64,000 nucleotides of DNA from Solanum dulcamara (GCF_947179165.1 NC_077244.1:77918144-77982143), one strand, 5' to 3'; positions 37,701-50,361 are shown, numbered from the stretch's first letter. Program-made: numbers and translations. The notes: generated by a model from the sequence alone, not told the origin.

Positions 37701-40700
37701 AACAATTGGAACCAAGAACAACATGGTATTAGAATATGCTGCATGCCAAATTAGCAAAAGCGAGCCATTAATATCTGCTCCTTATGATGGTTATTAGTAG
37801 AAGAAATAAAGAAAATAACTGTATAGGAAACACATCACCGTCTTACTCATACCGTTTTTTGCCTGTTGATGTAGAATTCTTGGCGCATGACCTTTAGATC
37901 ATAGTCTCCTACATATTCCACAAGAAATAGCATTCATCAGAAAAATATATGCTAACTAAAATTTTAAGATCACACGGTCAGGCGACAATATTATTACCTT
38001 CCAAGATGTATGTGTCTTGTAGCTGAGCCAGCTCCCAACAAAGATCAGGAATAGTCTGAAAAAAAAGAACTGCAGTAGGTAATATACCCAACATTGACAT
38101 CAAAATCTAAAGACATCAAAGAATTCTTGAAGTTGTCTTGAAATATAGAATATGTCTGTTCATTCTGAATCGATCACCTCGGCTGATATTGAAGCAACAC
38201 CTAATCAACAATATGATAACTCTTATCTCTAAGGGTGCTACCTGACATCTTCTCTTGATTCATGACTAAGTAGTAGATAGCTAGAATATGATCAGAAAAG
38301 ATTCCACGAGTGCTAGACAAACCTCAGATAATAACTTCTCTTCTTTGCGATATAAAATTGAGATTTCTCCAACTAGTTCAGCATGTTTTCTCCTGCAAAG
38401 AGATAACAAATTTTATGATAAAGTAGCCCACAAGTAAGGATACCACTAAACGGCAGAGTATCATTAAATAAAGAGATACCAACAGCTACAAAGTTTATCA
38501 ACAGGTTATAGATAAGTATGTTCCACAATATTCCAAAATAAGAACTATTTGGGGATGTCACAAAAAAGAAAAAGAACTAGCCTTCAGTGCGTATTTACAA
38601 TTGCAAGTTTTTCTATCTATTCCTCGTTATTATGATTTTCTTTGGTTCGTTGAATTATCATGATCATTTTTATATACGACGGCTTCATCTTGGGAAGCTC
38701 GAAATTGTAACCAATAGGGAAATTGTAATGCAACTATGATGGATACTGCAAAGAGATTTCTCAATCACTTCCCTGCAGATAGAAGTTAGTATTCTCCTGC
38801 ACAAATGTGATAGTTGATTGATGTACAGAACAACAAATGACACGCAATGACAATTCAGACGTCAGAAATTTATTCGGGATTGCGTAAGCAATGTAAAATA
38901 AGTAAATAACTAAGCATCCAAGATCTGTAGAACAAAATGATGCTTCTTAACCCTCTAAGTACACCCAGTTCCAGTTTCAAAGGATTTTCTTCTTTTTGTC
39001 GGAACAGAGAGGAATTTGGAGGGAAGGGGACTTGAGTTTTATTGGAACGTCACCAATCATTTTGTAGAAGTGAAATATAAAAATTTCCATGCATTGTCTT
39101 GATATGATCACAATACTTGATACTCCCTCTATTCCCATTTATGTTTACTACAACAACATAGCCAGTGTAGTCAAACAAGTGGAATCTAAGGAGGATGGGG
39201 TGCATGCAGACCTACCCCTACCTTTGTGGAGTAGAGAGGTTGCTACCAATAGACCCTTGGCTCAAGCAAAAATCGAGTTGCAGAGCAGGTTTAAACAAAA
39301 ATGCACGAGTAAACGCTATGTTTATGTGACACAATTTCCTACTTAGTCCGTTACAAAAAGAATGACACACTTCTAAGATGTGATGTCACCTTGTTACCCC
39401 TTAGAGATACAAAACCATTCATATGACAAGCACCATAGCCTCATAGAACGACCATATGTCACTAATATCATAATGCAATAATCCAAATAGAGAATACACC
39501 ATGAACATGAACAGCAAAAAATATATCAGTTTTAGGTGTAGAAGAGTGTAGATGACATATACCGAAGAGAATGAAGGTCCAGATGAATGTGAGCCTCATC
39601 TGATGTTACTTGACCCTTGAACGCAGCAAGAATAGATTGTTGTTTAGCATTCTCAACTTGAGCTTCTATCCATTGCCTCTCACTTGGACCAAATCTGTCA
39701 CAAAGAAGGGCAACCATGAAGCTGGGTTGACAATTTCTCGGAGATGATTCATGAGTGACATACAGGAGAAGTATTTCCAAGTAGTTTAAATTCTAATATT
39801 CTATATTTATATACTATAGGAACCAAAAAGTAAACTCTCTTCAACTTCTGATGTAATATGACAATTAATGTACATGGCCAAGCATCCTGTTACAGGAATG
39901 TCACGAAATATAAGGATACATCCCAATAAAAGCCAAAGCATTTGATAGGAAATAGGTAATATAAAAAGCTAAGAAACATGAAAACAGAAAGTGAACTCCT
40001 ATATAGATTGTCCAAGATAGACGTCTATGCACTTCCAGAAACATAAATTGCTTAGATTAAAGCAAAAGAAATGGTGCATACATGGAGCGAAGGCGTTGCA
40101 ATTCAGAAACACGCTGGTGGTGAGACTTTTCCAGATCTGCCATGTCACAAGGAAAAATATTTACAAATCAACCTAACAACCAGACACAATAGCCAGGAAG
40201 CTTTCTCCAATTCTTAGGAGAACAAATCTCTCCGTCAATAAGTACACGAGCAAATCAGATACAAACATATACTCGACTTGCAGAAAAAAACTGATGTGAA
40301 AGGAGGTGTATGAATGTAAATACCTCGTAGTAAAACGTTTGATATGTCATTAAGGCTAACCCATGAACATTTTGACTTCCCCTCCTCTGCAACTAATCTG
40401 TAGGGACCCTAAACCACAATAAACCAATAATAGAAAAGTCAAGACACTGAAATCCTATAAAATAGATCTGGAAAGTGCAGATCAGATGGGAAGGGCCAAA
40501 ATTTTCAGCTATGCAGATGACCATTGTAATGGTTGGCTGGACAACACATGCCTTCCAATCTTAAGGCCAAGCTCACCAAATGGAATAATCACTACGTGTG
40601 CAAAAATTGAGGACTAAAAGTAAAATATTTGATGTCATTTAGGTAAAAACTTGACTTAGCTTCCTCAGCAACCAATCAGATGGACCCTAAAATCAAGTTG

Positions 40701-43700
40701 TACCATAAATGCACAAAATATTTAGCCATTGAGATCCAAGATAATCTAGAAGAGAAGATTATAAGGGACGGATCAGGGCTTTGGCCAGGAAAAGGGACAT
40801 TTAAAAGGTTGGCAGAAAGGGTACAGACTGGTCATCCTAAGCCCAACTCATCTACGGTATTGCATATGCATAGACACTATAAAATTCAGCATCTAAAAGT
40901 AAGATTGCAAATCATGTACTATACAGCAAGAAACACAAGTCCCAGTGTAAGCCTTCCTAAATTCGTAGAGCTGAAGAGAAAAAACTCAACATTAAAGATA
41001 TAACTCAAAACAAGAGCATATAATGCTTATTGGCTCATTTCAAGAATTCTATCTTAAAAATAAGAGAAGTTCCAAGGAAGGAATTGATACTTTAGAGGTT
41101 AACAATTCAATGATCAGATTACAGTGACCTTTTTAGCGTTATGTAAGTCAGACCTAAAAGAATTCATGGATGAATGAACAGGTAAAGAGCAAAAGGTATT
41201 CATGGATCAGCACTAACAATTCAATGATCAGATTACAGTGACCTTTTTAGCGTTATGTAAGTCAGACCTAAAAGAATTCATGGATGAATGAACAGGTAAA
41301 GAGCAAAAGGTATTCATGGATCAGCACTAAGCAAATTCAGTTCACAGTTACGCATTATACCAAAATTGTGTGCAAGCTTTACCTTTTATGTTGCTTCCAC
41401 AACCCAAGTCCTACGTCTAAGGTTTGATGAGTTTCCAAATATACGTGATATTACTAGGTTTAAGAAGATAAACATGCTCACAAGGGAAAGAACCAAGTAG
41501 AATAATAATATTTCAAACGTACTGTATCTAGATGCTTGGTAAACCACTGATTTAAATCCTTTACACAAGATGCATCCGCCAGCAGATATGCATGGAAGTC
41601 CGAGTAACAAAGGTATATTCCATCTTCTACAATACAAAAGAATTTGGAATATCAAGGAAATAGTCGCAATAGTAAAAAGAAATAATAAAAACAACATACC
41701 CAGTATAGTCCCAGATGTGGGTCTGGGAGTATAGCACAGAGAGGAAAACAGAATTTGCTCAATTAAGATTTTCATTTGACCTGCTATCTTAATCAAATTG
41801 GAACCTAGATGTCCAAGTGAGCTAAGCAATAGACTGGTACAGCTAGTCTAATTAAACTATGCAGCATATTGATAGAGTATACACAAGACATGTGCACAAA
41901 CACATCATTTTAAAAGCAAAGCAGCAACCAGCACTCATCTTGAAAAAGTATAATCCCATCTGTTTTTGGAGATCTTAGTAGTCATTATGTACATAGTAAG
42001 CATTAGAACTTACAAAAGATCTGTGGGAGTGTGAGTTTTGACATTCAAAGCAATAAAAAACTTTCTAATTAATATATTCACCACACATACCCTTTAAGCA
42101 ATAAGAGAAATTTTCTGAAATAGTCATAAGAAAAAAAATTGGCGTACCATCCCCTGAATGATAGTGTGCCAACTCTTGCGCAGTAGAAGCCATCCTTCCA
42201 AGAACTGCATTCATCTATGTATAATGAAGCATTTTAGGAAGCCATATAAAACTATTACACAGTATCAATATAGGTACATTTCTCAACGGAAGTATATATT
42301 ATAGAGACAAGAAATATAGGATGCCTCCAACTTGGAGAGTGGGCCTTTGGCAACAAGTTTCTTTAGTGGATACATTTGCTAAATATATGGATTATGGAAA
42401 GGCAATAAGAATTTCAGAATTCCTTAACAACCTTACATGTGCCATAATAGGAGATGATATGGTCTAGTTGTAGGTAAAGCAAAAGAAGAATTTACTGTGA
42501 ACCTGCCTACATAATCGCCAGGCCTCTTAACTGATTTACCATCAATAGCAACCTTACATGTGCGATAATAGGAGATGATATTCTTTGTGTAGACTGCATG
42601 TAAATTATGCAAATAAGATAAAATAAGTTGCATTTAACTGGCATACCTCTAAATTCCTTGCTGAAAGGCTATCATCTGTGGTAGCCTGCTGTCCATTAAG
42701 AACAGAAGTTGCTGCGACTCGAGCCCTTCTTCCCTGAATCAATGTAGAAGCCTGCCCAGTGAGCATATCATATTGAGACTGCAATCGTCTCAGCTGTTTC
42801 TGTAACTCCAATTCTTCAGCTTTTAATGCTAAAGTTGCATCTCTGACGATTAAGCAAACCATCAATATCAGAGAAAAACAGAGAAAATGGAAAAACAAAA
42901 TACTCTGAGACCAATTCATTTTAATATACAAAGGAGCAAAGATAAGGTTCTAAGAATGTTATATTTTACTTATTCCCAAAAAAGAATTCAGAGAAAGATA
43001 CACCATCTTGTGCACACTAAATTGCCTTTATCAACTCTCTGGTATCTAAGTTGCCTCTTCATATGCAGTTTCTAATTATGGAATAAAGATAATCCAGAAC
43101 TGATGATTGATCAGATCAATGGGGAAATATAAACTACAGCTGTTGCATTCGAGGTAAGGACAAGAAGACTGGCCTTCACATACCTATCATCATGCCCCGA
43201 TGCATCATTCACAATATTTCCAGAAACACAACATAACAGCTGAGGTGTGAACTCATAGATAACTGTTTCTAAGGGTCTGCTAACTCCCGCAATCTGAGAG
43301 ATTTCTATTAGTGTACCCAAATGAAGGTATTGATTGGGAGCACAGAAAGTCTCAAAAAATAGTAAAAGAGAAACAGACCACGAGAAAAAGTAGAGATGAG
43401 ATAAAAAACATGTTTGACTAATTTCTTTAAGAACTATTTAACTTATTGTTACATCATGAGTAGATACAATGCTGGATCAGTGATCCAGTTGAGAGTATAG
43501 GTACATCAAAATGTGAATGTGAATCGTTTAGAAACTAGAATTAAGTCGACAATGTAATTTTGAGTTTAAATTCACTCAAACTTCGAGATAGAATAGAAAA
43601 GGTTTAGCAATAAAGAACAACATATCTAAGAGACAATAGTCATCACCTTATATCCTTCAATCCTTCTTCGCTTCCAAAAACTGCCTCTTGGTTTTCTCTC

Positions 43701-45821
43701 CTCGTTGAGAAGGCTGAAATGCTGTCATAAGCAAAGTCTAGATCTTCTCCCTGCAAAGTCAATGCACATATGAGGATGATTGTATATACATAGTGGCAAG
43801 AAGGACATGATCGCAAACATCTTCAACTTTTATTAAATGAAAACTCCTAGTGAATAAAATATATATCTGTACATATATTATAAACATAAGCATATACACA
43901 TAAGTACATACGGTAGATACATAGTGTCAAGGGGTCCCCCCACCCATCCCACCCCAACAACAACATCCCAAAAAAATTACGATGAAAGCACATAATGAGG
44001 TAAACAAATCTAAAGGTTGACAAATGATAAGTAATTATCAATAGTAATGGTTCTAGATATTACAACTCATCTTGCAATTTTAATGAACCTCCAGAAATTT
44101 TTTCCTCTCTTCTGAAAAGCACCCGAAGTACAACAACATCATACCCACAGGTATAAGCTTTCTTAACAATTGAGATAAGGGGCATGCATAATGCAAACAT
44201 CCTAACGAATATATATCAGCGATAAACCATAGGAGGCATGAAGGCACCTTTAACTATACCACCAAATTCTTGAGGTTTCAACCAGACTGAAGCAAATTAT
44301 TTTTATATGAAATGATAGTTTCACTCAGCTTTAATTACTGTTTGTTGTGGGGTGGGGTGGGGTGGGGGTGTATGACAACGTACCTCCAACAGCTTCTCCT
44401 CATGTAAAAGATGCTCGTACCTAGGTTACAGGAGAAGATGATATTTAAAAGGATGAATCGCATGTTCCGTCAATAGAAATAGAGAATTCTGACAAATGCA
44501 AGAAAAAACTTGTCTAGAAGGACAGGATACAGTAGACAGAGTCTAATATAGTGAAGTCAAGATTAATTCTATAAGTACTACATTGTCCAGAGATGTCATT
44601 ACAAGCAACTGAAACATTTCATGTTCTAATGATTGAGGACGAGAATAGAGTCATATTGACCAGTTTTACTTTTTTCCTCTTTTTTTTATCAAGAAAGGGA
44701 AAATAAGTGAAAACGAACATAGGACTAAAATAATCATGACCGTGAGACTAAATTAAAAGATATTAGTAACTACGAAAAGCATACAGAAATTCCTAAAGGA
44801 AAGCTCAAGAGATTATACAACTAATACTGTTACGCCTCAATCCTATGCAAGCTAAAGAGATAATGAGAGTTGAAAATGCTTTTCAGTAGAAAACTAACAA
44901 TTATCACTGTGTAAACTCATTGAACTATAAACGCATCAATTACATCAAGCCAATATATCCTAAAGATTCTATGGCCATATCGTTCTAAAGAAAGGAGAGA
45001 AGGGAAGTCCACTACAGAAGATGGAGTCTTGCAGATATTCTCCTATTCATTCAAGAGTAAAAGCCAAAGCATAACTAATCACAATTATGTTAACATCCCC
45101 ATTAATGATGGCGAAGACGCTGAAATGACATTGAATATTGAATATAAAACAAATTCGATTGCAAGGTTGATAGTAAGTACAGCTTCCAGATAGAATTTCT
45201 AGACGTTTTTCAACACTTCTTAAATTATAACACAACTAAATCAATTATGTAAAAGATTAAACATAAGAGTTAAAATGGCACAGCTTAGTCACTTTGCAAA
45301 TTAGAAAACACAATAAACTGATAAATAATACAGCTTCCGATGAATCTGATATAATAAATAGAACTGTAAAATTCCCGTTTATCTCTTGAGACGTTCAATT
45401 TACACAAAACCGAAGAAATCATGTACTGTAGCTCAAATGACATTGCTTAGTAACTTTAAAATGAAAAAACAAAAAAATAAATTTAAGAACAACCTTGACA
45501 CTTAATACAGCTTCCGATCCACAAATGAATCGAATTCTAAATTGCATTATATCTCATATTTCGATACTTAGATTAAATTATACAACCAAATAAAAGCAAT
45601 TATCCAGAATGTAGGAAGAGAAAGAAAATGAAAGAGAGACTTCACTGTGTGACTTCGGAAGGGGAAAGGACATTAGAAGGGCGAAGGCTGGAGCAAAGCC
45701 AATCGAGGACAGGTCGAGCGTCGTCGTACTGGAAAGGCCACTCGAAACTATCAGGATCAAGTGATTCGTGACCTTCGTATCCCAATTCCCCAAGCAATGT
45801 GCATAATTGCGCACTGCTCAT
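34784..45821 (-). CDS. AUG3: AUGMIN subunit 3 (HAUS3 homologue)
   Basis: 616 residues, versus about 617 in Arabidopsis AUG3. Augmin recruits gamma-tubulin to existing microtubules and so builds the spindle and phragmoplast. Eighteen GT-AG exons (reading order): 45821-45646, 44420-44384, 43750-43647, 42842-42647, 42214-42148, 41626-41523, 40408-40324, 40136-40082, 39694-39563, 38392-38323, 38055-37998, 37908-37853, 37620-37468, 36895-36784, 36710-36569, 35741-35666, 35196-35101, 34915-34784; 1,851 bases. Recognisable segments: [20 protein letters not shown] near 21-40, [58 protein letters not shown] and [18 protein letters not shown]. The protein is largely heptad-rich, as expected for a coiled-coil augmin subunit. 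Introns hold SINE and Stowaway pieces, a 114-bp tandem duplication and a G-run. Confidence 0.95.
39123..39360. mobile_element. Stowaway-like MITE left end, split by a SINE
   Basis: The left part CTCCCTCTATTCCCATTTAT follows TA and matches Stowaway ends seen across Solanum. After the SINE it resumes as TGTGACACAATTTCCTACTT. The far terminus was not found, so the MITE is truncated or decayed. It lies in AUG3 intron 9. Confidence 0.6.
39148..39316 (-). mobile_element. SINE with (TTG)n tail in AUG3 intron 9
   Basis: The minus strand contains AAGGGTCTATTGGTAGCAAC, AGGTAGGGGTAGGTCTGCAT and a TTGTTG 3' end, the pattern of a widespread SINE family in Solanaceae (Au-like, named from memory). Flanked by 8-bp direct repeats TATGTTTA at 39140-39147 and 39317-39324. 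Confidence 0.7.
41101..41328. repeat. 114-bp tandem duplication in AUG3 intron 6
   Basis: Two nearly identical copies starting AACAATTCAATGATCAGATT at 41101 and 41215, running to ATGGATCAGCACTA. No difference seen within the shared stretch. Confidence 0.9.
41688..41735 (-). mobile_element. SINE 3'-end fragment
   Basis: ACAACATACCCAGTATAGTC followed by GTGGGTCTGGGAG matches the 3' end of the (TTG)n-tailed SINE family in reverse orientation. Only about 50 bp remain, in AUG3 intron 5. Confidence 0.55.
44349..44370 (+). repeat. (GGGGT)n run next to AUG3 exon 2 donor
   Basis: Four successive G-runs separated by single T residues, on the strand opposite to transcription, within 40 bases of the exon 2 donor (44383). 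Such a tract could form a G-quadruplex in DNA; the transcript itself would be C-rich. Confidence 0.75.
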
Positions 45822-45888
45822 ACTTCACTGCTGCTGTGTAGATCGGAGTTGTCAATTGGCTAAAAAAGTCGCCGGCCGGGAAATGCCC

Positions 45889-45896
45889 TTTGCCGC
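45889..45896 (+). promoter_or_regulatory. E2F-like site upstream of AUG3
   Basis: TTTGCCGC fits the plant E2F consensus TTTSSCGS and lies about 70 bases before the AUG3 start codon, inside a small GC-rich island between two GCCGGC hexamers in otherwise AT-rich DNA. This suits a cell-cycle gene, but no function has been shown. Confidence 0.45.
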
Positions 45897-45899
45897 CGG

Positions 45900-48750
45900 C
45901 ACTGACCTAATTTGGGAGATTTTGCAGAAAAGCCGGAATATTTTTCCACTAGATATGATGTTTCAAATGTAATTTGTTTTCTTTTTCCCTCTTCTTTTTC
46001 TTTTTTAATTTCATAATTAAACTGCAAGCAAAAAGATATCAAGTTTTAAATTTTAATTTTAAACTGAATATACGTTGTAACTCCAATTTTATTTTATTTT
46101 TTAATATTTGTAACTCCCATTCATGTAAGTGTGCTTTAATTTTAGTTCTATTTGTATTTTCACTTGCCATATTTATTCAACTTTTTTCACATCCTAAAAG
46201 GCCACAGGAAGTCCCACAACATTTGATAGTATTTGATAATCCGACAATTAAATGTTATTATATTGATTGGTGAAAAATGAAAATGGCCTAATTTCATCTT
46301 AGTAAATATTTCTTTGACAATATGGTAGTTGGTTAATTAAATTTTACCAATAACAAAAACAAAAAAAAAACATACTAGAACTTTGTCACATGAACTTTTT
46401 TAATTGAATAATAGTTCTTGGTAAAAACAAAAGTATTAGGTGATTTTTTTTCATTGTATTCTGGCATTGATGAGCAGAATTACGTAATATTTATTATTGG
46501 TGAAAAGTAGTCCGTAATATTAGTCAAAGTATGCAAATGTGGAGCGCAAATTGTTTCTTTTTATATATTTTTTTCTTTTTTCCTCCCATTAATCTCAAGC
46601 ATTCTGAGCTAAAATCCACTTTCAGTTCAATATTCTCAACATTTAATATATTCAAACATCAAATCGAAATAATAAGAAAAAAAAATCGTTAAGTATTAGA
46701 AGATGTCGGGTCGGGTTATTATGAGCACCAGCGCGGACAAACACTACTACCCTTTTCCAGGTTTGAAAACCAAAATGCAACATCTTTTCTTTATACAACA
46801 TTATCCGGACCAGCTTTTGCACACCAGTACAGAGTTATCGGATAATTATGTCCTTCAAGTTTGAGCATAACATTATTTGTCTCCATTGGAATTTAAAATC
46901 GAGACCTCGTGGTACTCCCCCACTTCATGATCAATGTCTCAGCAGCATAACCATAGAAGCCTGTGTTGCAATAGCAGCCTAGCAGCTTATTTACAATCCC
47001 AATCTACCATTGTTGGTGAAACGTCCTATGGGAAATAGGATAAGTTGCGGAATAAAATAGGAAAACAACACTACCAAAACAAGCAGCATACCCAATATAA
47101 TTCAGGTGGAATCTCGAGAGGATAGAGTGTACGAAGAATTTACTCCTACCTTCTGGAGGTAGAGAAGTAGTTTCCAAAAGACTCATTTCAAGTGCAGCAA
47201 ATCAAAGTACGTTACGAAAAAGGAAATACTGAGAGTGGGTAAAGAAGTAGAATCAAAATTCTTTAAATTACTCACAGAGATCTGTTTAGAGGCGCGTTGA
47301 AAGAGCATGTTTTATGTACCTATAAACATATACGATTTCAAATCCACCAAGGTATAAAGAACAATTACTTTTTACCACTAGAGTTCAATTTTCATGCACA
47401 GAATGTGTACTGATCCTTATACTATCAAGACACTTAAAAAGCCATTTACAAGTTCCTATAGCAAAGCTTAGATTGGTAACATGCATCAAAGGATGATAAA
47501 CTACCTATAACAACCGGCAAAAATACAGTAATAACATAAAAATCTTTCGTAATTTTAACTTAAATAAGTTAAATCCTTGCCACTAATATAACACATCAAC
47601 AAGACAATAACCATCAACATTTTGAGAACATCAGCACATGTGACAATCCACACGCGAGGGTGCTGAGAAGTTATACATGATGAAAAGTGAAAAAAGTTTA
47701 TCTTCAAGGAAGGACTGTGAGGATCACCAATTACATTTTTCAATAATCAGACTGGTTGCATAAAGAATATGTACGTATTTCAGGGGGCATTAACCACAAT
47801 AATGGCAGACTTGAAAGTGAACTGCGCATCAAAGAGCAATAGCAATAAGAAAATCACTCGAGCACAATTCACATGGCGCATGGTAACCATGCTTTGATTC
47901 GTATGATACTATCTGTGTCAATTTCCCAATCAAGGCAACCCAATGCCAGGGAATGTGATGTGCTAAGTCATTGCAGATAAGATTATGATGATGCCCCCAA
48001 ATCAATAACACGAAGATACAATTGGCTTGTGAAAAATCAAAGGAACCTTGTTCATGAATTCTATATACTCTTCAATTTTAATAATAGAAATCTATTCCAT
48101 CCTATAGAGCAATCTCAGTCCGAAAGCTGAAAATACAAGGCATTACAAAGACGCTATAATAGGATAAATGTATGTTGAAATTGGAAGAGCTTGTCAAATG
48201 TAAGCTCAAAAATTATATTTAAAATAGCATGGCTCTCAGGTTCATTTCTATTAGATACACATACTCTGAAAAATCGATATCATCAGAAATGAGATCATAG
48301 GTGATTTCTTAGAACCACACTTCGAAGACTTGGCTAATATTCAGTTTATTCATCCTCCTCACATTAACCCTGTTGACATTCCCACAAATTAAAACATAAC
48401 TGACATTTTCATTTAAACTTTAGCACCCATAACAGTACACAAATTCAGATTGCAAGAATGGGATCACTTTTCTTACTAGGCCAGTTTAGTGGACAACTTA
48501 TCAGTGGCAAAAAACCACTATATTCTCAACCCATTAACTAGCTATTCATTCAAGTATACATTAGAAGATAAATAACATTTGAGTTGTACCAAAATTTCAG
48601 AAATCAACACTAGCAGTACAATACCAATGAACGCTCAAACTCTAACACGCCTATTAAAAGACCAACATAAAAAGAAAGCATTTTTAAAAGCATTATTGGT
48701 CTTTACTCCATAAGAATCTCATAGATAATGATCGTCGACTGCCAATTGCC
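45900..48750. other. Intergenic DNA between AUG3 and the YlmG gene
   Basis: No gene seen. It includes the AUG3 promoter side, a decayed SINE at 47085-47190 and, on the right, presumably the YlmG 3' UTR. A 50-codon open frame from 46703 has no recognisable homologue. Confidence 0.45.
47085..47190 (-). mobile_element. Decayed (TTG)n-tailed SINE
   Basis: In reverse orientation: CAGCATACCCAATATAATTC, GGATAGAGTGTACGAAGAAT and CCTTCTGGAGGTAGAGAAGT, matching the SINE body in AUG3 intron 9 with many changes. Flanking duplications not found. Confidence 0.55.
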
Positions 48751-49443
48751 TCAGTATGCTCCCCTGCTGCTGTTAAGAATTGAGCCTAGTGTACCCAAAA
48801 CTGCGAAAGCCAAAAGGGGGCTCACATCCAAAGTGTCAAAAATTGGGGGAATTATATTCCTGAAGAGATTCAAATAAGGATCACAAAGGTCCCTAATAGC
48901 TGACAATGGCTGCCTATCCCAAGGTATATTCGGAAACCAACTGAGCAAAACCCGAACCATCAAAACCCCACTGTATATATCAAGCCACTTCGCCATTCCA
49001 GCAGCAACCACAGTGAAAGGGGTATTCAAACCTCCTGTTGTAGGCTGATTCTTAAGGGCCGCAAAAAACATTGGCCCCGCAGTGTACGCTAGAGATTGCC
49101 CCAATCCATTAAAACTCAATTTTTGGAAGACCAACTTCGATACAGCTAAAGTAACTGCAAAAAAAGTTGTAATTGTACGCGTAGAGCGAGTGATTAAAGG
49201 GTCAACTGTAATTGACGGATTTGTTGATAAATTCGCAGATGGGTTTTCGAGAACAGCAGAGGATGATGCCGAAACTGTGAATTTCTTGGATTTAAGAGTG
49301 TGCAGAGAAGGAGCTGCGAGTGAATTTGGCCGTGCGAACACTGAAATAGTTCTGGGTTTCGAGTAGATTAGGGTTGAAGGAGGAGAAAGGATGGTACTTC
49401 TGGGAAGATTTGGGTTTTGGAGAATTAGGGTTTGAGAGGCCAT
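48751..49443 (-). CDS. YlmG/YGGT family protein, chloroplast
   Basis: Single-exon protein of 230 residues. Residues 1-60 are rich in Ser, Pro, Thr and basic residues with almost no acidic ones, a chloroplast transit peptide (likely cut near SASSSAV, 58-64). Three hydrophobic segments follow: about 91-108 (ITTFFAVTLAVSKLVF), 156-171 (DIYSGVLMVRVLLSWF) and 205-223 (LDVSPLLAFAVLGTLG). The YGGT region spans about 155-222, with the family motif RVLLSWFPNIPWDRQPL and CDPYLNLFRNIIPP. Arabidopsis YLMG1 proteins are plastid-membrane proteins linked to nucleoid distribution; a related family member, CCB3, acts in cytochrome b6f haem attachment. I assign this to the YLMG1 group by sequence pattern. ATG 49443 was chosen because the frame upstream has no ATG. 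Confidence 0.9.
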   Translation of the reverse strand: MASQTLILQNPNLPRSTILSPPSTLIYSKPRTISVFARPNSLAAPSLHTLKSKKFTVSASSSAVLENPSANLSTNPSITVDPLITRSTRTITTFFAVTLAVSKLVFQKLSFNGLGQSLAYTAGPMFFAALKNQPTTGGLNTPFTVVAAGMAKWLDIYSGVLMVRVLLSWFPNIPWDRQPLSAIRDLCDPYLNLFRNIIPPIFDTLDVSPLLAFAVLGTLGSILNSSRGAY

Positions 49444-49609
49444 TAGAGTTTCTAGAGTTTTTCTCAAAGCTAATTTTTGAGGTATAGAATGGTTTCTTTG
49501 AAAGACCCGTTAAGATTGGGTAGGAGTTTATAAGGGCCCGTTTGGTTGGAGTGATTAACAAGAATGGCTTTGAACTTGTGATTTTGATTCCGCTTGTCAA
49601 ATGGACTAA

Positions 49610-50122
49610 ATTTTTAGCGTCAGTTTAGATACACAAATTATGAAATTTAAGAAGAAATAATAAATGATATTTAAAATTTTGAGTTATTTTTATATTTTTG
49701 TGATGAAACATATTTTATTTTATTTTTTGAATTTCGAAAAATTTTGTAGTTCAGAAGTAATATTCTGCAAAATTATACTAGTAATTTTATGACAATTTTT
49801 TTTTTTTGAAGAAAAAGTAAAAATTATCCATGGATAAACAAGCACTAATTAACTTTATTGTCCGTGGGACAAGCAGATGTTAAAAATTTCAGAATTACCC
49901 ATTTTCAAAATCATTAGCTATAATTCCTAGCTTGATTGAGCATAGAAGATGTAAAGTTTTCTATAATTAACTATTGTTAATGAATTGGTTCATTCAAATT
50001 CAATATATGTATGTAATTATGTATATAACAATAATTCAACATAATTAATACTAGTACTTGGTTTGGTTATTAATTTAACGTTCTAATAATATATATATAA
50101 GTCATGCTAAAAAAAAATTATA
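49610..50122. other. YlmG upstream region, AT-rich
   Basis: A possible MITE end GGGCCCGTTTGGTTGGAGTG occurs at about 49535-49555, close to the YlmG leader; its partner end was not found. No other gene or element seen. Confidence 0.4.
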
Positions 50123-50142
50123 TCGAATAGAATATAAAATAA

Positions 50143-50257
50143 AGGACAACCCAGTGCACTAAAGCTCGCGCTATGCGCAGGGTCCGGAAAAAGGTCTATT
50201 GTACGTAGCCTCCTGGTCACATGACAGCAACTTAACCAGTTACTCCAAGGTTTCACT
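50143..50257 (-). mobile_element. Internally deleted SINE with 20-bp TSD
   Basis: The minus strand holds GGAGTAACTGGTTAAGTTGC, TGTGACCAGGAG, TACAATAGACC and CGCATAGCGCGAGC. These are the head and 3' body of a tRNA-derived SINE common in Solanaceae, with the segment between box B and the body missing. It is flanked by 20-bp direct repeats (50123-50142 and 50258-50277) that differ at one base. Confidence 0.8.
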
Positions 50258-50361
50258 TCGAATAAAATATAAAATAAGAAGGTAATGATTAACAATATAC
50301 ATAGTAACACGAAAATACATTATTATTATTGCTTTTAAACTCATGAGGCAAAACTCTAACT

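Noticed and set aside
41386..41829. 147-codon minus-strand frame with hydrophobic stretches, suggesting a membrane protein
   Set aside because: It overlaps AUG3 exon 6 in a different frame plus flanking intron; the hydrophobicity reflects T-rich intron sequence.
46703..46855. Short plus-strand frame starting MSGRVIMSTSADK
   Set aside because: About 50 codons, no known similarity, no supporting splice structure.
49360..49435. Telo-box-like AACCCTAA motifs near the YlmG start
   Set aside because: Two copies exist, but both lie within the coding sequence of the transit peptide, so a regulatory role cannot be argued from position.
49292..49600. 102-codon frame at the 5' end of the YlmG gene
   Set aside because: Overlaps the YlmG transit peptide coding region in another frame; no recognisable protein.
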